Positions 7,049 through 14,125 of a stretch of 32,580 nucleotides of DNA are shown here, piece after piece (within the stretch, counting starts at the first letter, position 1; each line of letters opens with the position of its first letter). The notes beneath the pieces were generated by a model. That model was given only the letters and a program-made list of their open reading frames with translations. It was not told where the DNA came from and did not search any database. Source of the stretch: Actinomycetes bacterium (GTDB lineage Bacteria; Actinomycetota; Coriobacteriia; Coriobacteriales; Eggerthellaceae). Made by a program: the position numbers and the translations under genes. The DNA lies in assembly GCA_023429565.1 (NCBI GenBank), contig JAEZDJ010000001.1, forward strand, positions 1 through 32,580. Reading direction: 5' to 3'.

Positions 7049-7699
7049 TCAGAGCGGTCGTTTTTGAGCCATGCCGACTTTTCTTGGAAGCGCTATTCGC
7101 GGTTTGGCCGTCTTTTCAAAGCATACAATACGCCTGAACGTTATATTGTCACTCAAAGTGAAGGACCGGTCAGACACAAGGGTCATGCCAGTCTTTTCCT
7201 GCAGGGTCAAAGCATGGGACAGTTCATCTTCGTCAATGTGTGACTTATAGCAAATCAACCGACCATGAAGCATCAAGAGGGGACTTGCAAGCTCCATCAA
7301 GATTGACAGTTTTGCTAGCGCACGTGCTGTGACAACGGCGAATTCATTTTTCCTCTCCCGGGCGAGATTCTCAATCCTGTCATCATAAGATGATATCTGA
7401 TCCTCAAGTCCCAGGGTTGTAACCATTCTATCAAGGATAGCGGCCTTCTTCTTCACCGAGTCAACCAAGACAGTCGTTCGGCCAGTTGAAATTGCAAGGG
7501 GAATCCCAGGAAAGCCTCCACCCGTGCCAAGATCTGCATAGAGACCGTCTGGAGCAGTGTTCATTTCTGGCAGTCCGGCGAGGGAATCTTCAACATGAAG
7601 CAAAGTTCCCTCTTCATATGATGAGATACGTGTGATATTCGTCGTCTTGTTTTCCTGAATGACAAGCTTGAGATGCTGCTCTATCAGATCTTCATGCAT
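7049..7699 (-). CDS. rsmG: 16S rRNA (guanine-527-N7) methyltransferase RsmG
   Basis: An S-adenosylmethionine-dependent enzyme that methylates G527 of 16S rRNA; loss often gives low-level streptomycin resistance. The SAM-binding motif YADLGTGGGFPGIPLAI and the downstream AVVTARALAKLSILMELASPLL stretch are characteristic of the family. I chose ATG 7697-7699, preceded at good spacing by AGAAGG, giving 216 residues. A TTG at 7729 would place the start inside the parS palindrome and is less likely. Location close to parAB is typical of many bacteria. It is separated from the jag unit by a terminator, so it is probably a single-gene unit. Confidence 0.95.
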   Translation of the reverse strand: MHEDLIEQHLKLVIQENKTTNITRISSYEEGTLLHVEDSLAGLPEMNTAPDGLYADLGTGGGFPGIPLAISTGRTTVLVDSVKKKAAILDRMVTTLGLEDQISSYDDRIENLARERKNEFAVVTARALAKLSILMELASPLLMLHGRLICYKSHIDEDELSHALTLQEKTGMTLVSDRSFTLSDNITFRRIVCFEKTAKPRIALPRKVGMAQKRPL

Positions 7700-7724
7700 G
7701 TTAACGTCCTTCTCTGAAAGCTTT

Positions 7725-7750
7725 TGCAATGTTTCACGTGAAACATTGCA
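7725..7750. promoter_or_regulatory. parS: parS site in a 26-bp palindrome, 5' of rsmG
   Basis: Exact parS at 7730-7745, extended by TGCAA/TTGCA to 7725-7750. It lies in the short gap between the jag terminator and the rsmG start, so within or next to the rsmG promoter or leader. Confidence 0.92.
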
Positions 7751-7752
7751 CT

Positions 7753-7791
7753 ACAAATAAAAAATGCCACTACTGAGAACGTAGTGGCATT
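7753..7791 (-). terminator. Intrinsic terminator after jag
   Basis: Perfect 11-bp stem AATGCCACTAC (7763-7773) with its complement at 7781-7791 and a 7-base loop. On the minus strand it is followed by TTTTTTATTTG. It lies directly after the jag stop and ends the rpmH-rnpA-yidD-yidC-jag unit. Confidence 0.88.
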
Positions 7792-7807
7792 CACAAGAAT
7801 TATTCCT

Positions 7808-8350
7808 TCACTGGGGGATGATCACCACATGCCGAGCGCTTCCTTCACCCTCAGAAGCTGTTTCCACTCTTTTGTCGCTACGCAACATGATATGAATAAT
7901 GCGGCGCTCATAAGGCGTCATCGGGCGAAGCTTGATGCTGCGATTCTGGTTCACAGCACGGTTAGCAGAAGACGTGGCTATTGATTCCAACTTCTGCCGC
8001 TGGCGGCTCTTATATCCCTCAATATCCACGATGATAGGGTATCTAAACCCAATCGTACGAACAGTGATCGCTGAAACGAGGAACTGGAGGGCATCGAGAG
8101 TTTTGCCGTGGCGTCCAATGAGCACTGCAAGGTCGCTTCCCGTGATATCAAGGATAAGCTCCCCGTCATCACCCTCATACTCATCGATCGTCACTTCCCC
8201 AACATTAAAGTACTTGAGAATATCCTGCAGGGTTGCTATGGCAGTGTCAGCAATCTGATCGAGCTCTTCATCGCTTATCTCTGTCGTCTTGTCTTCGTCG
8301 ATGGCCTTGTTTTCCTCATCTTGGACATCTTCAAGACTTTCATTAGACAT
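7808..8350 (-). CDS. jag: KH-R3H RNA-binding protein Jag/KhpB
   Basis: An RNA-binding protein of the Jag (SpoIIIJ-associated)/KhpB/EloR family, implicated in firmicutes in cell elongation and post-transcriptional control. The 180-residue protein has an acidic N-terminus, a KH domain with the GxxG loop in LIGRHGKTLDALQ (around residues 77-88), and a C-terminal R3H domain with RPMTPYERRIIHIML. The separate N-terminal Jag_N domain seen in some relatives is absent. AAGGAG precedes the ATG. It follows yidC, the classical partner, but a 99-bp gap carrying a parS site separates the two. Confidence 0.93.
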   Translation of the reverse strand: MSNESLEDVQDEENKAIDEDKTTEISDEELDQIADTAIATLQDILKYFNVGEVTIDEYEGDDGELILDITGSDLAVLIGRHGKTLDALQFLVSAITVRTIGFRYPIIVDIEGYKSRQRQKLESIATSSANRAVNQNRSIKLRPMTPYERRIIHIMLRSDKRVETASEGEGSARHVVIIPQ

Positions 8351-8391
8351 AATTGACTCCTTCGATAGTTATTCACATGACGACAGATACA

Positions 8392-8407
8392 TGTTTCACG
8401 TGAAACA
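8392..8407. promoter_or_regulatory. parS: parS site between yidC and jag
   Basis: Exact 16-bp parS with no further symmetry. It lies in the 99-bp gap within the otherwise compact yidC-jag unit and is the parS of the left cluster closest to the origin. Confidence 0.92.
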
Positions 8408-8449
8408 CTGCCGTCCTGTCAAGACTGCTTCACTAAAGACGCCACCTAT

Positions 8450-9220
8450 CTAACTTTTTTTAGTAGGACGCTTTTTCTTCACCTTGCGGGTGACGTCTAC
8501 TTCAATCGGCTTCACCTCAATGGTTTCAGCTACTGCAGCATCCCGGTTCTTCATTATCCGCAACGAAACCTGTTGCTGCGCGAGGCCCATCAGTGACGAA
8601 GCCCCCCAAAACAAAAGAACGCCGGCGGGGGACCCCCATGAAATCCAAAGCATGAAAACACTCATGACTGCAGACATGATCATAGTCTGCTTGCGCTGAG
8701 GATTTCCTTTATTGCCAGCCTGCATCAAGATCATAGGCAAGAAAGTTGCACCAGCAAAGACAATCATAAGAATCAGATAGGGAACAAATGTTCCCATTCC
8801 CTGAGCAAAGGCCTCCGACGGACGCATGACCAAGCTGGGAACTAGATTATAAAACTCATATGTGGTGCCTTCGGTGCGGTTTCCCATCTCACTCAAGACT
8901 TGGAACAAGGCCATGAAGATAGGCATCTGCAGGAGCATGGGAAGACATCCGGCTAGGGGGTTGAATTTCGCTTCGGCATAGAGCTTCTGCATCTCCTCCT
9001 GCTGCCGGACAGGATCATCGCTGTACTTTTTCTGGATCTCCTGCATGAGCGGCTGCACTTTTTGCATTTGAAACGATGATTTCGTCTGCTTGTGCATCAA
9101 GGGCGATATGAGGATACGGAAGATGACCGTGACGACGATGATCGCCAGGCCCCAGTCGCCACAGAATTCATAGAAGAAGTGAATGATATTAAATATCAGG
9201 TCTTTAAATGCGTCCCACAT
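8450..9220 (-). CDS. yidC: Membrane protein insertase YidC
   Basis: A membrane insertase of the YidC/Oxa1/Alb3 family that helps proteins enter the cytoplasmic membrane alone or with SecYEG. The 256-residue protein has a first membrane segment at about residues 22-42 carrying the conserved groove arginine Arg35 (TVIFRILISPL). Next come the cytoplasmic helical hairpin rich in Lys/Gln/Glu, the NPLAGCLPMLLQMPIFMALFQ segment, and further membrane segments ending at WGASSLMGLAQQ. A basic tail (KVKKKRPTKKS) is typical for ribosome contact. No large periplasmic domain or clear lipoprotein signal is seen. It lies downstream of yidD. Confidence 0.95.
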   Translation of the reverse strand: MWDAFKDLIFNIIHFFYEFCGDWGLAIIVVTVIFRILISPLMHKQTKSSFQMQKVQPLMQEIQKKYSDDPVRQQEEMQKLYAEAKFNPLAGCLPMLLQMPIFMALFQVLSEMGNRTEGTTYEFYNLVPSLVMRPSEAFAQGMGTFVPYLILMIVFAGATFLPMILMQAGNKGNPQRKQTMIMSAVMSVFMLWISWGSPAGVLLFWGASSLMGLAQQQVSLRIMKNRDAAVAETIEVKPIEVDVTRKVKKKRPTKKS

Positions 9221-9264
9221 GTACGTTCCTTCCTATACGCCGAAGAGACATGCGATAGTCCTGG

Positions 9265-9519
9265 TCAAGGAACAGGATCATAGCCATGCGGGCCTCCCGG
9301 ACGGCATCGCACTATGCGCTTCAGCGTTAACTTCAAACCTTTGCCAAAACCGTATCGCCGGAACGCTATTATGCTGTATTCCGAACACGTCGGAACAAAG
9401 CGACAACACGAGGGGAAAAGAGGTGAAATCGCAGCTCTATAAAATGTCACGAGAAACACCGCTATCTTACAAGGCAGACATTTTATAAAAACCGCAACTT
9501 TGCTCACAGATATCTTCAC
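9265..9519 (-). CDS. yidD: Membrane protein insertion efficiency factor YidD
   Basis: A small protein that aids YidC-dependent membrane insertion. The 84-residue protein has an amphipathic N-terminus and the family signatures FYRAAISPLFPSCCRFVPTCSEY and the C-terminal GGPHGYDPVP. The cysteines in this region are typical. It overlaps the rnpA end by 4 bp, indicating translational coupling in the rpmH operon. Confidence 0.95.
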   Translation of the reverse strand: MKISVSKVAVFIKCLPCKIAVFLVTFYRAAISPLFPSCCRFVPTCSEYSIIAFRRYGFGKGLKLTLKRIVRCRPGGPHGYDPVP

Positions 9520-9851
9520 CGCACTCCAGCACGATTCAGCGTCTCATTGCATGCTGTTAGCACTTTACTATAAGTGACCCTCCCAATGCCTGATTTCGCG
9601 AGAAATATTACATCGAAGTCACCCCAAGGACCCCCGAGATCCTTGCAAAGAGCCCTCATTCTTCTTTTCGCATTATTCCTCCACACCGCATTGCCGAGTT
9701 TTTTTCCAGCAACAAAAGCAACACGACCTGGGCGGCCGTGCTGCTTTTTGGGTGAAACTATGAAAATGAGGTAAGGGGTATGCAGCCGCTTGCCGTGTGA
9801 GAACAGAGAGGAGATATCAGAACTTGATTTGATTGTCTCCAATCCTGTCAC
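9516..9851 (-). CDS. rnpA: Ribonuclease P protein component
   Basis: The protein subunit of RNase P, which assists the catalytic RNA in trimming tRNA 5' leaders. The 111-residue protein shows the RNR motif region KKLGNAVWRNNAKRRMRAL (about residues 50-68) and the FDVIFLAKSG strand typical of the fold. The GTG start lies 3 bp after the rpmH stop, so it is probably read by coupled translation. The order rpmH-rnpA-yidD-yidC-jag is widely conserved. Confidence 0.95.
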   Translation of the reverse strand: MTGLETIKSSSDISSLFSHGKRLHTPYLIFIVSPKKQHGRPGRVAFVAGKKLGNAVWRNNAKRRMRALCKDLGGPWGDFDVIFLAKSGIGRVTYSKVLTACNETLNRAGVR

Positions 9852-9854
9852 TCT

Positions 9855-9989
9855 TTACACGCAAAGGCGCTTACGCCCTTTGGCGCGGCGAGCAGACAGT
9901 ACTGCGCGGCCGCCCTTTGTCGACATACGAGCACGAAAGCCGTGACATTTTGCCCGCTTGCGAGTGTTAGGTTGGTAGGTGCGCTTCAT
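9855..9989 (-). CDS. rpmH: 50S ribosomal protein L34
   Basis: A 44-residue, very basic ribosomal protein starting MKRTYQPNTRKRAK and ending in GRKRLCV, with the conserved HGFRARMSTKGGRAVLSARR core. ATG is at 9987-9989, TAA at 9855-9857, with GGGAAAG upstream. It is the first gene of the left-arm operon and starts just downstream of a strong promoter. The length equals the usual 44-46 residues. Confidence 0.97.
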   Translation of the reverse strand: MKRTYQPNTRKRAKCHGFRARMSTKGGRAVLSARRAKGRKRLCV

Positions 9990-10026
9990 ATCTTTCCCTT
10001 TCATGGCTTTAAAGAGTAACTTCGAA

Positions 10027-10054
10027 ATTATAGCTCACGATGCGCTTGAGTCAA
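10027..10054 (-). promoter_or_regulatory. Strong promoter of the rpmH operon
   Basis: On the minus strand, TTGACT (complement of 10049-10054), a 16-bp spacer and a consensus TATAAT (complement of 10027-10032) lie 38 bp before the rpmH ATG. Near-consensus boxes fit a highly expressed ribosomal operon reading away from the origin. Confidence 0.75.
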
Positions 10055-10440
10055 GAGTGGAGAAAGAAGAGGGGAGAGGAAACCCATAGCATCCTGCCTT
10101 TGAGACCGAAAACGAAGCCCACTGACGAAGCGATGAGTGAGGAATTACCCGGAAGGTGTAGTAGACGCCTTCTCCCACCAGCGCTGAATACAATGTGCTG
10201 CATGCGGACGCCCGCATCGTCCATTACTCACCCTCTAGAGAACCCAACAGCGCCAAAAGCATCCTCCTCCGTCTCAATTCGACGGCCAGGAAGCCAGACG
10301 TGGTGATCATTTGACCATGATTGGCTGAAACACGGTCGCTTTCATGTAACAGCAAGCAAATTCACCACAGACATGGATTTCGGCAAGAACTGCACCGACA
10401 AAATAGTCTCATGAGGGAAACACTTGTTCCAAAGACTGAG
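10055..10440. other. Gene-free region between rpmH promoter and AT-rich block
   Basis: No convincing gene. Base composition is mixed and unlike the AT-rich block that follows. A small hairpin with ATGCGG/CCGCAT arms lies at 10202-10217. A short minus-strand open frame (10035-10217) has no recognisable product and ends inside the rpmH promoter. An unidentified RNA gene or gene remnant cannot be excluded. Confidence 0.35.
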
Positions 10441-11078
10441 CATTTCGACTGAATAACTCGATAATTTCGAAATTATTGTGCAAAACTGTCTCTCTTTTAC
10501 AGCTTCTCACCGCGCCAAGCCAGGTATAAATGTGGAAAAAGTTGAAAACTCGAATTTCACTCATAAACGATGGTGGAAATCTTCACCCGTCTTTGTTTGT
10601 CAAGATTTTTTTTCTTGGGTTTTACAAAGCTTCTATCAGGGCATAGTGTTTTTCTCATTTTTAGTACCCTTCTGAACTGGTATTTTAATGATAGTCGAAT
10701 AATGAAAAATTTTGAAGCGATAGAGGAAAGGATATTTTTTACCGTTTCTCAACTAATGCAAAATACTCGGCTCGACACCATGAAAAATGTGCTCTGCAAA
10801 TAAAAGAGCTTTCATTTTTCAACAAACCGAATGAATTTTTCACTCGCTTTCTTAAATGCGTTCATACTGCTTTTCGACTTTTCCACATTTTATGAATAAA
10901 AAGTTGAAAACTATGAAAACGCCTGTTGATGAATGATTCATTTTCATTTTCTTATGAATAGTTGCAGTGAATGAATTTGAATTATGCAGGTCAATAGATT
11001 CAATGGCTGAAAAAAGGTACAATGCGACTAAATACTATTGAAAAATGCTGAATATCGAATCTGAAAAACGGAATACTA
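10441..11078. other. AT-rich origin-proximal region with DnaA-box-like sites
   Basis: A gene-free, very AT-rich stretch lying where gene direction switches from minus to plus. It contains TGTGGAAAA at 10531-10539 and the inverse TTTTCCACA at 10879-10887, each one mismatch from the DnaA box TTATCCACA. Each is followed within about 20 bp by the repeat GTTGAAAACT. Further TTTTTCAAC and GAATGAATTT repeats occur at 10815-10850 and 10968-10980. It may be the upstream half of a two-part oriC flanking dnaA, with the dnaA-dnaN gap as the other half. This is inference from position and motifs. Confidence 0.5.
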
Positions 11079-11915
11079 TTGAACAACCAGATTGAAAACT
11101 TACCTCAGCACGAAGAACCCGCAGCAAATCAAGCGGGAACGTTCGACTACACCCAAGTGGAGACGACTGCTCGCATTGCACTCTATGACGATCTCAGAAG
11201 CGCCCCGCGCATCACGGAGATACCTCCCGCATCGACGGCAGACTTCATAGAGCATCTCGCATCTAAAATATATGAACAAGCAAAGATGTCGGGAGGAACG
11301 ATTCCCTACACGGTCATCCGTGAGGTTTCAGAGAATTTCATCCATGCGCGTTTTGCTGAAATCATCGTTTCCATCCTCGATGCGGGGAACACTATAAGGT
11401 TTGCGGACCAGGGACCGGGGATCACCCATAAAGAAAAGGCTCAGCTGCCAGGATTCACCTCCGCAATAGAGCCTATGAAGCATTACATCCGCGGGGTAGG
11501 GTCCGGTCTTCCTATCGTAAAGGAATACCTCGACTTCTCCCATGGGACCATCTCCATCGAAGACAACTTAGGAACCGGAGCGGTAGTCACCATAAGCCTG
11601 AAGGAAGAACCTCAGGTAGAACCGGCATGGGCATCTCAACCACCAGGCAACGGACGCAACCGTCCAGGCTCTTTTCAGCGGACTCCCTCACCTTCCCTCG
11701 CGCCGCCCCTTTCTCAGCGTGAACGTGATTTCCTTCCATTCTTCCTCAGCGAAGGTGCGTTGGGCGTCACCGACATAGCGCGCCTGACGGGAGTCCCTCA
11801 GTCGAGCACCTATGTCACCTTATCAAAACTGGAAGAAGCGGGTTTGGTCGAGAAAACAGTGGGCCAGAAGCGTATTTTGACCGATTTAGGCTATCAAGTA
11901 GCAACATCGATCTAA
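11079..11915 (+). CDS. GHKL ATPase domain fused to winged-helix DNA-binding domain
   Basis: An uncharacterised 278-residue protein. Residues about 50-175 form a histidine-kinase/anti-sigma type ATP-binding domain: N box REVSENFIHA (81-90), G1 box DQGPG (110-114), G2 box GVGSGLP (139-145) and a GTG at 165-167. There is no phosphoacceptor histidine domain, sensor or membrane segment. A proline-rich linker (about 180-215) leads to a winged-helix domain (about 216-275) with GVTDIARLTGVPQSSTYVTLSKLEEAGLV, like MarR/ArsR-type readers. TTG at 11079 is the only reasonable start before an in-frame stop at 11049, and its ribosome site is weak. It is adjacent to and co-directional with dnaA, so a role in origin or dnaA control is an attractive guess without proof. 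Confidence 0.8.
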   Translation: MNNQIENLPQHEEPAANQAGTFDYTQVETTARIALYDDLRSAPRITEIPPASTADFIEHLASKIYEQAKMSGGTIPYTVIREVSENFIHARFAEIIVSILDAGNTIRFADQGPGITHKEKAQLPGFTSAIEPMKHYIRGVGSGLPIVKEYLDFSHGTISIEDNLGTGAVVTISLKEEPQVEPAWASQPPGNGRNRPGSFQRTPSPSLAPPLSQRERDFLPFFLSEGALGVTDIARLTGVPQSSTYVTLSKLEEAGLVEKTVGQKRILTDLGYQVATSI

Positions 11916-11921
11916 CGCCAC

Positions 11922-11949
11922 TTTACCGAGCCCCCTCGTATTATATACA
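11922..11949 (+). promoter_or_regulatory. Probable dnaA promoter
   Basis: TTTACC at 11922-11927, a 16-bp spacer and TATACA at 11944-11949 lie 70 bp upstream of the dnaA ATG, in the gap after the ATPase gene. Moderate match to the housekeeping promoter consensus. No clear DnaA box overlaps it. Confidence 0.5.
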
Positions 11950-12019
11950 ATCGACGTCATGGCGAGACACCGCTTAGCGACATGCGAGCGAACCATGTCC
12001 CTCGCAGGAAAGCAGTAGC

Positions 12020-13576
12020 ATGAACAGTGACAAGCTAAAAAAGACCTGGGAAGAGATTTGTGTCCAGGTAAAGAGCTACAACAACATAGACCCATCGCAG
12101 ATCAATGCCTTTTTCTCGCGCCTGCACCCCCAGGCGATGAGCGAGGGCTTTCTCATGCTCACTGCAGACAATGATTTTATCAAGACCTGGATAGAGCGCC
12201 ATTATGCCGACTTCATCAAACAGGCCCTGCTCGATTTGTTCCATGTGCCCTTCACTCTCATTATCGAAGTCGACATCACCGCAGCGGATGATTCATCCCC
12301 CGGAGAGCTCGTGGCCCCGCAAAGCGCGGCTGACGAGGATTCATCCTCCGCGCCAGCTGCGGCACACAGCAACGACATACCGAGCCCTTGGCCGGAAGGA
12401 AGACAGTCAGACACCGCTGCGTCCCCCCAGTTGGCCGCTGAAGCCATCCTCGCCTCCCGGGGCGCGATGGATGAAAAGAGTTACGCGACGAGCACGGGGG
12501 CAAGCATCGTAAGCACCGATGGGCCAGCATCGACTCTCACCTTCGAAAACTACGTCATAGGCGATTCCAATCGCATGGCTTACTCGATGGCAGTCGCCGT
12601 GGCTGAAATGCCGGGCAAAGCACACCTGAACCCGCTTTTCATCTACGGAAAGTCTGGTTTGGGGAAAACCCATCTCATGAGGGCAATACAGAATTACATT
12701 TGCGAGAACATGCCGCATTTAAGCACTATCTACGTCGACTCCGCCGAACTCCTTTCGGATTATATGGAAGCGAGCGCCGCCCACGACAAGGAAAAATCAA
12801 GCTATAAGAACTTCAAAACCAGGTATGAAGAAGCAGACGTTCTCCTCATCGACGACGTCCAATACCTTCAGGGCAAGAAGCAGACGCTCGACATCGTTTT
12901 TCAGATATTCAACAAGCTCACAAGCCAAGGTCGGCAAGTGGTTCTCTCAGCCGACCGGGCACCCAAGAACATCGACATCGACGAACGCTATAAAAGCCGT
13001 TTCAATTCGGGAGGGACCTTTGACATCCAGCCCCCTGAAATAGAGACGAAGCTCGGAATCGTGAAGAGCTTCATCGAGGAATATCGGATGAGCGAAGGCA
13101 ACCCCGCCTTCTCCATATCTGATGACATTCAAATGTATATCGCCGAAAGCTCAAGTTCCAACATAAGGGAACTTAAAAGCGCCGTGACCAAGGTCATCTA
13201 CCAAATGACATTCTTCAATAGGACAAACTTAGGTCTTGAGGATGTTCGGGCGCTGCTTGAAAACCATTTCTCCGGAGGTCCTTCAAAAAGATTATCGGTC
13301 GGCGACATCCAGAAAGAAGTTGAGACCTTCTATAAGGTCAGCCATGCGGACCTTATAGGAAAAAAGAGAACAAGAAACATCATCTACGCTCGCCAGATCG
13401 CAATCTATCTCAGCAGACAGATGCTCGACCTCCCTTTTAATGACATCGGAAAGAAGTTCAACCGAGATCACTCCACGGTCATGTATTCGGTCACCAACGT
13501 CGAGGAAAAGATGAAGGAGAACCGCGAGCTGAGGGAAGAACTCGAAACGCTCAAGCAATTGATTCGTGAAATATAG
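12020..13576 (+). CDS. dnaA: Chromosomal replication initiator protein DnaA
   Basis: The AAA+ initiator that binds DnaA boxes, opens oriC and directs helicase loading. The 518-residue protein has domain I (1-85, TWEEICVQVKSYN... to FTLIIEVD), a low-complexity acidic/Ser/Ala domain II (about 86-170), and domain III from FENYVIGDSNRMAYS with Walker A GKSGLGKTH (about 210-218) and Walker B VLLIDDVQYL (about 274-283). Domain IV ends with the DnaA signature FNRDHSTVMYSV near residue 480. ATG 12020 follows a weak GGAAAG site. Domain II is longer than in many firmicutes. Probable unwinding elements lie just downstream of the gene. Confidence 0.98.
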   Translation: MNSDKLKKTWEEICVQVKSYNNIDPSQINAFFSRLHPQAMSEGFLMLTADNDFIKTWIERHYADFIKQALLDLFHVPFTLIIEVDITAADDSSPGELVAPQSAADEDSSSAPAAAHSNDIPSPWPEGRQSDTAASPQLAAEAILASRGAMDEKSYATSTGASIVSTDGPASTLTFENYVIGDSNRMAYSMAVAVAEMPGKAHLNPLFIYGKSGLGKTHLMRAIQNYICENMPHLSTIYVDSAELLSDYMEASAAHDKEKSSYKNFKTRYEEADVLLIDDVQYLQGKKQTLDIVFQIFNKLTSQGRQVVLSADRAPKNIDIDERYKSRFNSGGTFDIQPPEIETKLGIVKSFIEEYRMSEGNPAFSISDDIQMYIAESSSSNIRELKSAVTKVIYQMTFFNRTNLGLEDVRALLENHFSGGPSKRLSVGDIQKEVETFYKVSHADLIGKKRTRNIIYARQIAIYLSRQMLDLPFNDIGKKFNRDHSTVMYSVTNVEEKMKENRELREELETLKQLIREI

Positions 13577-14125
13577 AGATACATGAGCTTTGGATGCATG
13601 GTATGAACAGGTGTTCGGAGGAAAGAGTCCTGAGAAGAGGGGCACAGATGACTGATAACCCCGCAAAAGGGCTGGAAAGATAATAAAAGCAATAATTAAT
13701 GTTGAGGGCGGGTACTTCGTATGCACTGTCGAAGAAGTATAAATAAAGAGAGATGAACAGGTATAACGATTGTTTTCCACCTTTCCACCGCCCTTATTAT
13801 TACTACTATTAAAACCATAGATATATATTAGGAAGCCCTTAAATAAAGACCAGCAGACCTTCAGAACATGATTTGCATTCGATCCCCTTTCTTTTCTTGC
13901 CGCGGTTCACGTTCAGGAAGACTCTTCCGCACATCGGAAGACACCTCGGGCTCAGTGCCTAGAAAGAAACAGGGAATAAAGGCAACAGGGAGCAAAGGTA
14001 AATCATCGGGATGATGTAGCTCTGAATGTTTCACGTGAAACATTCAGATTGAATGGGGCATGGAAGCCATAACGGTTTGTTCTCTATGCCATACTATGCG
14101 GAGCATGGAAAAGAAAGGGGTCATT
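13577..14125. other. oriC: oriC: dnaA-dnaN intergenic region with basal unwinding elements
   Basis: This gene-free gap contains, in order, tandem DnaA-box-like sites TTTTCCACC (13773-13781) and CTTTCCACC (13781-13789), a GC cluster CCGCCC (13788-13793), and six uninterrupted triplets TTA TTA TTA CTA CTA TTA (13794-13811). An AT-rich stretch (13811-13833, including ATATATATTA) follows. Box, GC cluster and repeated triplets read 3'-(A/G)AT-5' on the other strand are the described layout of the bacterial basal origin unwinding system, where DnaA grips single-stranded DNA. A parS palindrome follows at 14021-14048. Function here is inference from this match. Confidence 0.75.
14021..14048. promoter_or_regulatory. 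parS: parS site in a 28-bp palindrome, dnaA-dnaN gap
   Basis: Exact parS at 14027-14042 extended by TCTGAA/TTCAGA to 14021-14048. It lies about 200 bp after the putative unwinding element and 78 bp before the dnaN start, so it places ParB at the origin itself. Only this site and that at 32442 lie on the right side. Confidence 0.92.

Noticed and set aside
7700..7729. Longer rsmG start at TTG 7729
   Set aside because: It falls inside the parS palindrome without a ribosome site; the ATG at 7699 has AGAAGG at good spacing.
1865..8407. CRISPR array or integron-like repeat cluster as an explanation for the repeated palindromes
   Set aside because: The repeated core is the exact 16-bp parS, spacing is irregular and follows gene borders, and the intervening sequence is conserved genes, not spacers or cassettes.
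10035..10217. 60-residue minus-strand frame near rpmH
   Set aside because: It has no known product and ends within the rpmH promoter.
14060..14125. 22-residue N-terminal extension of DnaN
   Set aside because: The family begins at the KFSINQ region, and the TTG there has a strong ribosome site; the extra residues are unlike DnaN.
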